In this document: positions 25,035 to 33,420 of the stretch, piece after piece
Layout: each line of letters starts with the position of its first letter
Numbering within the stretch: the stretch's first letter is position 1
Source: Neobacillus bataviensis LMG 21833
GTDB lineage: Bacteria > Bacillota > Bacilli > Bacillales > Cytobacillaceae
Assembly: GCF_000307875.1 (NCBI RefSeq)
Contig: NZ_AJLS01000044.1
Location: 1-40,260 of the forward strand
Reading direction: 5' to 3'
Length of the DNA: 40,260 nucleotides
Position numbers and translations under genes: made by a program
The notes under the pieces: generated by a model
Told to the model about the DNA's origin: nothing
Database searches by the model: none
Seen by the model: only the letters and a program-made list of their open reading frames with translations

Positions 25035-26801
25035 ATGCCACGATTAACGAAGATATGTCAGCAAATATTATTTCTAACTTCATTTTTGCTATTGTTCCAA
25101 GCCATACCTTCGGCGTCAGCCGCAGAAAATCATGATGAATTATTCGTTTTGATTGGCGATAGCCTAATGAAAGCGAAAGCTGGAGATAAGGCTGTTGTTG
25201 CTGAAAATATGGAGCAATTTGCTAATGAATGGTTGGCAATAAAGAAAGCTGACAGCAAACAATCAAAAAAGGTTGACCAGCAACTTAAAGAGGTTCAAAA
25301 GGTACTAGCCGAGGGTAATGCGGAAAAAGAGCAACTTTCAAAAAGCCTTTCGTCCCTTTCAAGTGCAGTCGTGCAATATGAACAGGAACAAAATCCGGCT
25401 GATAAGGCCAAAGGAAAAGAACAGGTAAAAAAGTTACTTCCGCTCATCAACAATTTGAAAGCATCGATTGAAAAAGGAGATACTACTAGTTTAAAAGGTC
25501 AATACCAAACATTATTGAACGAGTGGACTGCCTCTGAAAAAATCGTCCATGATGAGAGCATTGCCGCTTACGGAAATATTGAAAAACACACGGCGCTTAT
25601 TCGAATTGCGATTACCCAGGAGCCAGCCGATCTTGAAAAGGCCGAGCAAAATGCGGAACAATTAACAACAGAAGTAGAAAACTACTTAGCGGGAAAAACT
25701 TCGAAACAGCTTGAAGGAAACTATTCTCTTACCGATGTATCGAACCTGTTAAGCCAAGCCGAAAAGCAAATCTCAGAAAAGGATTATCAAGGCGCCAGCA
25801 GCCAATTAAATGAACTGCTTACCATCTGGCCAATGGTGGAAGGCGATGTTTCTACCAAAGATAGCAAGCTATATAGTGATATTGAAACGAAAATTCCTAC
25901 TGCTATCAGTATCCTAAATTCTAAAAACATAAAAGCAGAAAAAGCTTCAAATCTGGTAACTGAACTGAATACACGTCTTGCGCCGTTAATGAGTAAAACC
26001 AATTATTCCTTATGGGATGCCGCCCTTATTTTATTACGTGAAGGATTAGAGGGGCTATTAATTATCGTAACATTAATTGCCTTTTTGAAAAAAATGGGCC
26101 AATCATCGAAACAAAAGTGGATTTGGTCAGGGGTAATTGCCGGTTTATTAGCAAGTGCAGTTCTGGCTGTCATCATCAACATTGTTTTCTCACAAATAAC
26201 TGCCGCTTCAAGCAGGGAATATATTGAAGGATTAACCGGTGTTGCCGCTGTTGTCATGATGCTGACAGTGGGGGCTTGGCTCCATAATAAATCGAGTATT
26301 GGCAACTGGAATAAATACATTAATCAGCAAATGCAGCAGGCAATTGCCAAAGGAAGCCTTCTTTCCTTCGGCTTCATAAGTTTTCTGTCTGTTTTTCGTG
26401 AAGGTGCTGAGACGATTATTTTTTATACAGGTATTACCCCCTATATCAGTTTAATGCAGCTTACGGCGGGAATCCTTTTAGCCATTGGTATTTTAGTAAT
26501 CGTGGGCTTCCTCATTATTAAATACAGTGTGAAAATTCCAATCCGCCTATTTTTTAAAGTGGCTACCCTGTTAATTTACTTCTTGGCCTTTAAGATTTTA
26601 GGAATCAGCATCCATGCTTTGCAGATTTCGAATGTGCTTCCAACTTCGACGGTTGAAAACTTACCGTTCATTGATTGGCTTGGGCTGTATCCGACATGGG
26701 AAACCACGATTAGCCAATTGGGGTTACTGGCCGTAATTATGTTCATGACGTACCTGGTTAAAAGAAATTCGGGTAAACAATTCATCACAAAAAATGTTTA
26801 A
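25035..26801 (+). CDS. efeU: EfeU, FTR1-family iron permease with long extracellular domain
   Basis: The 588-residue protein has a signal peptide (about 1-28), then about 300 residues of Lys/Glu-rich helical extracellular sequence. A seven-helix FTR1 permease follows, carrying the iron-binding REGLEG motif (about residue 335) and a second REGAE motif (about 455). The permease transports iron with EfeO and EfeB. The N-terminal part makes it longer than the B. subtilis protein (about 480 residues) and resembles helical iron-binding segments; its detailed role is inferred. A GAGGAGAGAG ribosome binding site sits before the ATG, 31 nt after efeB. Confidence 0.92.
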   Translation: MPRLTKICQQILFLTSFLLLFQAIPSASAAENHDELFVLIGDSLMKAKAGDKAVVAENMEQFANEWLAIKKADSKQSKKVDQQLKEVQKVLAEGNAEKEQLSKSLSSLSSAVVQYEQEQNPADKAKGKEQVKKLLPLINNLKASIEKGDTTSLKGQYQTLLNEWTASEKIVHDESIAAYGNIEKHTALIRIAITQEPADLEKAEQNAEQLTTEVENYLAGKTSKQLEGNYSLTDVSNLLSQAEKQISEKDYQGASSQLNELLTIWPMVEGDVSTKDSKLYSDIETKIPTAISILNSKNIKAEKASNLVTELNTRLAPLMSKTNYSLWDAALILLREGLEGLLIIVTLIAFLKKMGQSSKQKWIWSGVIAGLLASAVLAVIINIVFSQITAASSREYIEGLTGVAAVVMMLTVGAWLHNKSSIGNWNKYINQQMQQAIAKGSLLSFGFISFLSVFREGAETIIFYTGITPYISLMQLTAGILLAIGILVIVGFLIIKYSVKIPIRLFFKVATLLIYFLAFKILGISIHALQISNVLPTSTVENLPFIDWLGLYPTWETTISQLGLLAVIMFMTYLVKRNSGKQFITKNV

Positions 26802-26828
26802 AAAGGGCTATTTGAAAAGCCCTTTTTT
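26801..26828 (+). terminator. Terminator of the efe operon
   Basis: AAAGGGCT pairs with AGCCCTTT across 8 nt, continuing into TTTTTT. Confidence 0.85.
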
Positions 26829-26907
26829 CGTGAAAAAAAATCTCCTACTATTCAAAGAACTTGTCTCATAAGTTAATTATAGAGATGAAAAAAAGGAGAT
26901 TATAAAA

Positions 26908-28242
26908 TTGGCTATTTACTATAAAGGAATTTTCTTTTTAGCTGCTGCTGCTTTTTTAGGGGAAGGAATTGAAGTATTGGTGAATATGATTCTTGCTAGG
27001 GAGCTGGGATCACATGGATTAGGGCTATATATGTCCATTTTGCCAACCATCTTTTTAATTGTGCTATTGTCCAGTTTTGAGCTGCCTGTATCGATTTCTA
27101 AATTCATTGCGGAAAAAGAGGAACGCTACCACCGAAATATCCTTTATCATGCGCTAACAATAACGATTATTTTTACCAGTATTCTATTTTTGGTAGCCGT
27201 AGCGGTTATCCCGTTTATTCCGGTATTTAATACGTATCATCCGTATGTGAGATGGCTTGTAATGATTCTCATTCCGGTGATTGCCTTCACTTCTGTTGCC
27301 AGGGGCTATTTTATGGGGCTGCAGCAGATGGGGAAAATTGCCGTCTCCAATTTTTTACGAAAAGTCATTCAGCTTGGCGGGTTATTCTTCCTGTTCCGCT
27401 TGTTTGCATTTAATGCGGAATCATCGTTGTTAATTGCGATTGGCACACTGATTGGCAGTGAAATTGTGGTGTTTCTATATTTAGTTTATATGTTTATCAT
27501 CCAATTTCAGCAGTTGAAACGTCAGCCTTTCTCCAATATCAATAAAAAAGTCGTTCGTAAAAACTTAATGGCGGTTTCCATTCCGACGACAGGCTTACGA
27601 TTATTTTCTGCTTTCACCGGTGCGATTCAGCCGTTTGTCATTAAGGCGGCTCTCGTTCATTCCGGTATGACCGCTACTCTCGCTACAGAGCAATTTGGAA
27701 TGTTAATGGGTGTAGCGGTATCAATCGGGTTCTTCCCAGCCTTTATTGCTCACTCGTTAATGATTGTCCTCATACCGGGTGTATCGAAAACCCATTCGCA
27801 AAAGGATTATCCAACCTTACAAAAGATGCTTCAGCAGGTGATGAAGCTGACTCTTCTTTATGGTATTGTGGCTGTGACTATGTTCTACCTATTTGCACCG
27901 CAATTAACGTCTCTGTTTTTCAAATCAGAGCTATCAGCTATTTTTCTACAGCTGCTGTGGCCGTTCTTCTTATTTCATTTTTTCATCATGCCATTGCAGG
28001 CATTTTTAATTGGTCTCGATTTGATCAAAGAATGCTTTATCCATATCATCTGGTCAACGTTTATCAGTTTTGGACTCATTCTCTGGTTGGGCTCCTCAGA
28101 GGGGTGGCAAATGAATGGGGTCATTATTGGAATGAATACGGGGTCAGTTTTATTAGCGATGATGCACTATTTAACGGTCTGTAAGAAGATTGGCGTTTCG
28201 ATTTTCCTGAAAGGTGCAATCCCAAAAGCAAGTGAGCGATAA
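26908..28242 (+). CDS. MOP-superfamily flippase, SpoVB/polysaccharide-export type
   Basis: The 444-residue membrane protein has about 12-14 helices. The N-terminal motif FLGEGIEVLVNMILARELGSHGLGLYM is typical of the PST/MurJ/SpoVB branch. These proteins flip lipid-linked sugars across the membrane. Size and the lack of nearby glycosyltransferases suggest a SpoVB-like role in spore or wall peptidoglycan, but this is inference. The start is TTG 26908 with AAGGAGA 8 nt upstream. The sigma factor gene begins 92 nt after it on the same strand. Confidence 0.85.
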   Translation: MAIYYKGIFFLAAAAFLGEGIEVLVNMILARELGSHGLGLYMSILPTIFLIVLLSSFELPVSISKFIAEKEERYHRNILYHALTITIIFTSILFLVAVAVIPFIPVFNTYHPYVRWLVMILIPVIAFTSVARGYFMGLQQMGKIAVSNFLRKVIQLGGLFFLFRLFAFNAESSLLIAIGTLIGSEIVVFLYLVYMFIIQFQQLKRQPFSNINKKVVRKNLMAVSIPTTGLRLFSAFTGAIQPFVIKAALVHSGMTATLATEQFGMLMGVAVSIGFFPAFIAHSLMIVLIPGVSKTHSQKDYPTLQKMLQQVMKLTLLYGIVAVTMFYLFAPQLTSLFFKSELSAIFLQLLWPFFLFHFFIMPLQAFLIGLDLIKECFIHIIWSTFISFGLILWLGSSEGWQMNGVIIGMNTGSVLLAMMHYLTVCKKIGVSIFLKGAIPKASER

Positions 28243-28333
28243 AAAACTTTCAGAAGGGAGTGTAGGGGTTGAAGCTGTCCTTTCCGTCTATTGGTATGAA
28301 GGCTATTTTTACAGAAGGAGAGGACTTAGGAAA

Positions 28334-28837
28334 ATGAACACATTTGAAGATTTAGTCCATGAATATGGAATAGCTATATATAAATATATTTTTTCGTTGG
28401 TCAGTCATAAAGAGTTGGCAGAGGATCTTTATCAAGAGGTATTACTCTCCGCTTATTTAGCATATCCTTCCATTAAGGAGCAGTCTAAATACAAAAGCTG
28501 GCTGTTTACGATTGCAGTTAATAAATGCCGTGATTACTGGCGGAAAGAAAATAAGTCGAAGCAATTTTGGAAGGAAGAGGTTTATTCCTACTCAGCCGCA
28601 TGCGAACCAACATCCATTCCTGAAGAGGAAATCTTACATAAATTTCATGCGGAACAACTGGCTGAAAAGGTGATGACCTTACCAGAGATTTATCGTTATC
28701 CTATTTATCTCTATTACTATAAAGATTTAACTCTTCTTGAAATTGCTACGAAAAGCAATTTGCCCATGTCAACTATCAAAACGAGAATGAGACGGGCGAA
28801 GGAACGATTACGGCCAAAAATGCTGTCACTTGCTTAA
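28334..28837 (+). CDS. ECF-type RNA polymerase sigma factor
   Basis: The 167-residue protein has sigma region 2 (about 1-70, with ELAEDLYQEVLLSAYLAYP and WLFTIAVNKCRDYWRK, the -10 binding part) and region 4 (about 115-165, with LPEIYRYPIYLYYYKDLTLLEIA and STIKTRMRRAKERLR). ECF factors redirect RNA polymerase to a few stress promoters and are normally held by an anti-sigma factor. None is encoded next door: a flippase lies upstream and an aromatic hydroxylase downstream. ATG at 28334 follows TAGGA and, further off, AAGGAGAGG. The frame extends upstream to 28214 only by overlapping the flippase gene. Confidence 0.9.
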   Translation: MNTFEDLVHEYGIAIYKYIFSLVSHKELAEDLYQEVLLSAYLAYPSIKEQSKYKSWLFTIAVNKCRDYWRKENKSKQFWKEEVYSYSAACEPTSIPEEEILHKFHAEQLAEKVMTLPEIYRYPIYLYYYKDLTLLEIATKSNLPMSTIKTRMRRAKERLRPKMLSLA

Positions 28838-28882
28838 AGTACTTTTTTCAAAAAATATTCTTTGAAAAGGGGAAGGTCTAAG

Positions 28883-30604
28883 ATGACTGGAAATATTCCT
28901 GTGCACTTACAGCCATATATTTCAAAGCAATATTATCAACAATATTCACCTATTGATCATGCGGTATGGCGATTTGTCATGAAACAGAATCATTACTTTT
29001 TAAAGGATATTGCCCATCCTGCCTATGTAAATGGATTAAAGGATTCGGGAATCAAGACCGAATCCATTCCGAAGGTAGAGGACATGGATACAAGCCTGGA
29101 AAAAGTAGGTTGGGGGGCTGTTACTATCGATGGACTCATTCCCGGTTCAGCATTTTATGGCTTTTTAGCTAGTAGAATTCTTCCAATTGCAACGGAAATA
29201 CGGAACATCCACAATATTGCCTATACACCTGCGCCGGATATGATTCATGAGGCAGCAGGTCATGCGCCGATTTTATTGGATGAATCGTATCGCGAGTTTG
29301 TAAAAAAAATTGGTGAAATGGGTGCCAAAGCACTTTCCAGTAAAGAGAAACTGGAGGTATTTATGGCAGTCCGCCATTTAACAATTGTCGCGGAGGATCC
29401 TAACTCGACCCCAGAGGAGGTAAAGGAAGCTGAAAAGCAGGTTGCTGAAGCGAGAACGAAGGTAAAAGGATTAACGGAAGCCGATCAAGTTTCAAGGCTG
29501 TTTTGGTGGACGGTTGAATATGGATTAATCGGCGAGCTCGACAATCCTAAAATATATGGAGCGGGTTTGCTTTCGTCAGTTGGAGAGAGCCAAAGTTGTT
29601 TGAAAGACGATGTCCGAAAAATTCCCTTTTCGGTTGAAGAATGTACCAAGACCCCATATGATGTGACAAAGCCGCAGCCACAATTATTTGTTTGTCAAAC
29701 CTTTGAAGATTTAGTAGCCGCCGTTGATCAATTTGCTGCGAAGATGGCCTTTCGAAAAGGCGGAACGGAAAGCCTTGATAAGGCACTGCTAACCGATAGT
29801 GTGGCAACGATGGTGTTTTCATCGGGGCTGCAAGTAACCGGCACGCTGGGTACGATTTTGAAGGATAAATATGGTGAAGCCATTTATTTCCGAACGAAGG
29901 GGCCAACTGCATTATCGCACGACAATAGGCAGTTGGATGGACACGGGAAAGAAATACATCGTAAAGGCTTTGGGACGCCAATTGGCTGTTTAAAAGGGAA
30001 TATTGCGCTGGAGGATTGCTCTGTTGAGCAGTTGCAAGATTTAGGAATCAAAGAGCAAAAGGTTGCTAAATTAAAATTTCAAAGTGGTGTAAAAGTAAAG
30101 GGGAATGTGAAAAGTATTTTGTTAGCAGATGGTAAGCCCATCTTAATTTCCTTTAAAGATTGTAAAGTGACGTATAAGGGCAAGCTGCTGTTTGAACCCT
30201 CCTGGGGGACATTTGATATGGCCGTTGGGGCTAATGTTACTTCAGTCTTTGCGGGTGCAGCTGATCCTAACAATTACTACGCTATTCCATCAGGTGACGA
30301 AGCAGTGGAAAAAGTTGAGCAACAGGGGTGGAACGAACTAGAAACCTTATATGGAGAAATTCGGAGCTTGCGTGAGGGGTCAGAATGGGATGAACAAAGA
30401 GTAACGCAAGTCTTAGTTAGTTTAGAAGAAAAATATCCTAAGGAATGGTTACTTCGACTCGAAATCTTAGAACTTTATAAATTGAACCATGTAGATCATC
30501 CTCAAATTGTCCTCATTGAGGAAAGGCTGCAGACTACTGTCTGGGATTCCTCCGTTAAACAAATGATTCAACGCGGTTTGACGTTAATCAATAATAGCCA
30601 ATAG
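28883..30604 (+). CDS. Aromatic amino acid (phenylalanine) hydroxylase with C-terminal extension
   Basis: The 573-residue protein begins with the non-haem iron, pterin-dependent hydroxylase catalytic domain. The iron ligands are H122 and H127 in IHEAAGH and E212 in WTVEYGLIGE, in the order and spacing of phenylalanine hydroxylase. That domain ends near residue 300. The remaining 270 residues (with beta-rich SGVKVKGNVKSILLADGKPIL and a helical end) are an extension seen in Bacillus homologues, of unknown function. The likely reaction is phenylalanine to tyrosine. ATG at 28883 follows AAGGGGA; TTG 28862 overlaps it. It starts 45 nt after the sigma factor gene, so co-expression is possible. Confidence 0.9.
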   Translation: MTGNIPVHLQPYISKQYYQQYSPIDHAVWRFVMKQNHYFLKDIAHPAYVNGLKDSGIKTESIPKVEDMDTSLEKVGWGAVTIDGLIPGSAFYGFLASRILPIATEIRNIHNIAYTPAPDMIHEAAGHAPILLDESYREFVKKIGEMGAKALSSKEKLEVFMAVRHLTIVAEDPNSTPEEVKEAEKQVAEARTKVKGLTEADQVSRLFWWTVEYGLIGELDNPKIYGAGLLSSVGESQSCLKDDVRKIPFSVEECTKTPYDVTKPQPQLFVCQTFEDLVAAVDQFAAKMAFRKGGTESLDKALLTDSVATMVFSSGLQVTGTLGTILKDKYGEAIYFRTKGPTALSHDNRQLDGHGKEIHRKGFGTPIGCLKGNIALEDCSVEQLQDLGIKEQKVAKLKFQSGVKVKGNVKSILLADGKPILISFKDCKVTYKGKLLFEPSWGTFDMAVGANVTSVFAGAADPNNYYAIPSGDEAVEKVEQQGWNELETLYGEIRSLREGSEWDEQRVTQVLVSLEEKYPKEWLLRLEILELYKLNHVDHPQIVLIEERLQTTVWDSSVKQMIQRGLTLINNSQ

Positions 30605-30636
30605 AAAAGAAGCTTGGATATCCAAGCTTCTTTTCT
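30603..30636. terminator. Bidirectional terminator
   Basis: A perfect 17-bp palindrome centred on GGATATCC has A-rich and T-rich ends (AGAAAAGAAG, CTTCTTTTCT). It separates the convergent hydroxylase and YetJ-like genes. Confidence 0.85.
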
Positions 30637-30642
30637 GATTAA

Positions 30643-31278
30643 TTAGTCTCTGCTATTAAGAATCCCAAAAATACGAAGGATGCTGACGAAAAGGTTAATA
30701 AAATCTAAGTATAAACTTAATGCCATTAATGGCACGTCTTCTGCTCTAACACCATGGTGTTTCATACGGCTGATATCAAAGAGAACATAACCGCTGAATA
30801 CTAATACTCCGATAAAGGAATAAGCAAGCATCGCTGTAGAACTTAGCGGAGAGAACATATTAAAAAGTCCAATCGCCACCATTGCAAGCAGGGCAGCAAG
30901 CAAGAAACCGCCTAAGAAAGAAAAGTTCCGTTTTGATTTTGCCGCATAAATGGAAATGCCGCCGAAAACAACCGTTGTGGTGGCAAAAGCCATAATGACG
31001 ACATTTGCACCTGCTGTTGCTGCATAATAGGCAACAATTGGATACAGCGTAATTCCCGAGATGAACGTAAAAATATATAAAAATGAATATGAGATTGCTT
31101 TTTTACGTCTAAAGAAGACAGCGGCGAGAATCATCACAAATTCCAAAATGGCTAAAGGTAAAAATAAGCTTGGCGGTACATATACTCCTGCCATTGTGCC
31201 AAGGAAGGCAATCGCAAGTGAAAGAGCAAATGTGCGTAAAACGGATGGCATATATTCTGTTGATGTTTGTGTATACAA
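30643..31278 (-). CDS. yetJ: Bax inhibitor-1 family membrane protein (YetJ-like calcium leak channel)
   Basis: The 211-residue protein has seven membrane helices. The pH-sensing aspartate pair of B. subtilis YetJ (D171, D195) is kept as D168 in YVLFDISRMK and D192 in LYLDFINLF with the same 24-residue gap, and the C-terminal helix FVSILRIFGIL is typical of the family. BsYetJ forms a pH-dependent calcium leak in the membrane. The start is TTG 31278, with AGGTGA 6 nt upstream. It is monocistronic or read with mscL, which lies 51 nt upstream on the same strand. Confidence 0.9.
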   Translation of the reverse strand: MYTQTSTEYMPSVLRTFALSLAIAFLGTMAGVYVPPSLFLPLAILEFVMILAAVFFRRKKAISYSFLYIFTFISGITLYPIVAYYAATAGANVVIMAFATTTVVFGGISIYAAKSKRNFSFLGGFLLAALLAMVAIGLFNMFSPLSSTAMLAYSFIGVLVFSGYVLFDISRMKHHGVRAEDVPLMALSLYLDFINLFVSILRIFGILNSRD

Positions 31279-31328
31279 TTTTCTTCACCTCTAAAATGTT
31301 TTCTTACTTAAGATATACGAAGAAGTGG

Positions 31329-31718
31329 TCAAGATGTTTCGTTTTTTCTTAAAATTTCTTTCTCTTCTTTTAATAAATCGCGAATCTCAGCTAAAAGCTC
31401 TACACTGCGGTCGACTTTTACAGGTGCAGGTGCTGCCTCTTCCTTCTTTTTAAAGCGGGTAAGGAACTTTACAAAAAGGAAAATAGAAAAGGCAATGATA
31501 AAGAAATCCACAACTGTTTGAATGAATGATCCATAGTTTATTTCTTTATAGTGCAAATCCTTGAAGTCGACGACTCCGATAAATAAGGCAATGATTGGCA
31601 TGATAATATCTGCGACAAGGGAAGAGACAATTTTCCCAAAGGCTGCGCCAATAATGACCCCGACTGCTAAGTCCATGACGTTACCTTTCATCGCAAACTT
31701 TTTAAATTCGTTCCACAT
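31329..31718 (-). CDS. mscL: Large-conductance mechanosensitive channel
   Basis: The 129-residue protein matches MscL end to end. It has N-terminal [20 protein letters not shown] (gating helix TM1 with the glycine-rich pore), [10 protein letters not shown], then TM2 ([18 protein letters not shown]), and a C-terminal charged helix ([12 protein letters not shown]). It opens to release solutes on sudden osmotic down-shock. A GGAGGA ribosome binding site precedes the ATG. Confidence 0.97.
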   Translation of the reverse strand: MWNEFKKFAMKGNVMDLAVGVIIGAAFGKIVSSLVADIIMPIIALFIGVVDFKDLHYKEINYGSFIQTVVDFFIIAFSIFLFVKFLTRFKKKEEAAPAPVKVDRSVELLAEIRDLLKEEKEILRKNETS

Positions 31719-31801
31719 AAAAACAGTCCTCCAAAACTTTTCTTAATTTAAAGGTACATTATATCCTTTTGTAGGTAATTCTACTAGTACCATAGGAAAA
31801 A

Positions 31802-31846
31802 GGGTGTCAGGCACCATGTGAATTTTTCACATGGTGCCTGACACCC
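31802..31846. repeat. Palindromic repeat (GGGTGTCAGGCACC) serving as ampS terminator
   Basis: Two perfect 21-bp arms flank a TTT loop. The outer 14 bp of the arm is the same core as in the 9136-9189 palindrome, read in the other direction. On the minus strand the hairpin is followed by TTTTTCC, and it lies 7 nt after the ampS stop, so it works as a rho-independent terminator. Confidence 0.8.
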
Positions 31847-31853
31847 AATGTTG

Positions 31854-33086
31854 TTAAAAAGCCCAATTACCTGCTCTGAAGATCGGTTCTGATGCTCCAT
31901 CTGCGGTGACCCCGTCGATGTCCATTTCTGGAGAGCCAATCATGAAATCAACGTGTGTTATACTTTCATTTAGCCCATTTTTTGCTAGTTCTTCGGAGGA
32001 CATTTTTTTGCCGCCCTCGATGCAGAAAGCGTAGGCACTTCCAATTGCCAAGTGGTTTGATGCATTTTCATCAAACAATGTGTTAAAGAAAAGAACATTT
32101 GATTGCGAAATCGGTGAATTAAAAGGAACAAGCGCCACTTCACCAAGATAATGGGAACCCTCATCCGTTTCAACGAGACGCTTCAAGATTTCCTCGCCTT
32201 CCTCAGCTTTCACGCCAACAATTTTCCCGTTTTCAAACGTAACGGAAAAACGGTCAATGATATTACCGCCGTAGCTTAACGGTTTTGTACTAGCAACCGT
32301 ACCATTCACACCCGTTTTTAGTGGAACCGTGAACACTTCCTCTGTCGGCATATTGGCCATAAATTCAAAGCCCTTTTCATTGACACTGCCGGCTCCAACC
32401 CAAAGATGTTTCTCAGGAAGTTCGATCGTTAGGTCTGTTCCAGGCGCTGTATAATGAAGCTTCCGGTAACGCTTTTCATTTAAATAGTGCACCTTCTCAT
32501 GAAGGGTTTCGTCATGTTTCTTCCAGGCTTCAACAGGATCTTCAACATCCACACGAACAGCTTTAAAAATGGCATCCCACAGCATATTTACCTGTGTATC
32601 AGCAGGCGCATCCGGGAATACCTTTGCCGCCCATGCCTCCGAAGGGACAGCAATGACAGTCCAGCTCACCTTATCGGATTGTGCCGCCTTGCGGTAGTTT
32701 CCCAGCGCTTTGCCTGCGGCTTTATTGAAATTGGCAATCCTTTCAGGATTCACACCTTTTAGCAAATCAGGACTGGATGAAATAATCGACATAAAGGCAG
32801 CGCCTGAGTCTGCAAGACCTTCCATTTCTTTTGCACGCCAAATAGGATATTCGCTGAAGGCTTCATCTGGAGCTAGCTCATACTTTGTTCTCGTAACAAT
32901 ATCGTCATTCCAGTTAACAACGACATTGTGGGCACCCGTTTCGTATGCCTTTTTGACCACTAGGCGAACAAATTCTGCAGCATCTAACGTTGCCTGGACG
33001 ACTAATGTTTGTCCCCGTTGAACATTCACGCCGACCTTTACGGCAAGATTAGCATATTTTTCAAGTTTTGTTAAAAATTCACTCAT
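31854..33086 (-). CDS. ampS: M29-family metallo-aminopeptidase AmpS
   Basis: This 410-residue cytoplasmic peptidase removes N-terminal residues from peptides. M29 hallmarks are visible: the N-terminal domain start KLEKYANLAVKVGVNVQRGQ, the metal-site glutamates and histidines in the C-terminal half (ANMPTEEVFT, GEVALVPFNSPI, FNTLFDENASNHLAIGSAY, THVDFMIGSPEMDIDG). Length equals the family norm. ATG at 33086 has AAGGAGATATACAT before it. It is monocistronic, with its own palindromic terminator. Confidence 0.95.
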   Translation of the reverse strand: MSEFLTKLEKYANLAVKVGVNVQRGQTLVVQATLDAAEFVRLVVKKAYETGAHNVVVNWNDDIVTRTKYELAPDEAFSEYPIWRAKEMEGLADSGAAFMSIISSSPDLLKGVNPERIANFNKAAGKALGNYRKAAQSDKVSWTVIAVPSEAWAAKVFPDAPADTQVNMLWDAIFKAVRVDVEDPVEAWKKHDETLHEKVHYLNEKRYRKLHYTAPGTDLTIELPEKHLWVGAGSVNEKGFEFMANMPTEEVFTVPLKTGVNGTVASTKPLSYGGNIIDRFSVTFENGKIVGVKAEEGEEILKRLVETDEGSHYLGEVALVPFNSPISQSNVLFFNTLFDENASNHLAIGSAYAFCIEGGKKMSSEELAKNGLNESITHVDFMIGSPEMDIDGVTADGASEPIFRAGNWAF

Positions 33087-33171
33087 ATGTATATCTCCTT
33101 TTTCAGAATCTTTCTATATTGTAGCGGTTTTAATTGGAAAAAGAAATCACAAACCCCTGCTTAATCTCCAC

Positions 33172-33203
33172 AAAAAAACAGTAAAGATTTGCATCTTTAC
33201 TGT
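33172..33203 (-). terminator. Terminator overlapping the end of the 38-residue gene
   Basis: ACAGTAAAGAT pairs with ATCTTTACTGT across TTGC. On the minus strand seven T follow. The stop codon at 33197-33199 lies inside the stem. Confidence 0.8.
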
Positions 33204-33313
33204 AGCTTGCTGCCGTATACTTTTATATTAAAATAAACACCTGCGGAAAATAATACAAGGAATGTAATAATGCCTGACAATGAAGTTGGAGCCATGAACT
33301 GTGATAATTCCAT
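33197..33313 (-). CDS. 38-residue single-pass membrane peptide
   Basis: The frame begins MELSQFMAPTSLSG, followed by one membrane helix (IITFLVLFSAGVYFNI) and a basic end KVYGSKLQ. ATG at 33313 has GGTGG 5 nt upstream. The frame remains open to 33385 but without a ribosome binding site. The terminator that overlaps the stop codon supports a genuine transcript. The family was not recognised. Confidence 0.65.
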   Translation of the reverse strand: MELSQFMAPTSLSGIITFLVLFSAGVYFNIKVYGSKLQ

Positions 33314-33420
33314 TAATTCCACCGTCCTTATAATTGGAACCTTTAATAGGTTAATCATAATATGAAAAGAGGCAAATGTGAACAATTTAGTACAATTTAT
33401 TGACGAATATTTGAACTTTT

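Noticed and set aside
28214..28333. Longer start for the ECF sigma factor
   Set aside because: It would overlap the flippase gene and adds 40 residues with no sigma-factor similarity. ATG 28334 begins region 2 normally.
29547..29981. Minus-strand frame of 144 codons inside the aromatic hydroxylase gene
   Set aside because: It is antisense to a gene with intact catalytic motifs and has no ribosome binding site or domain.
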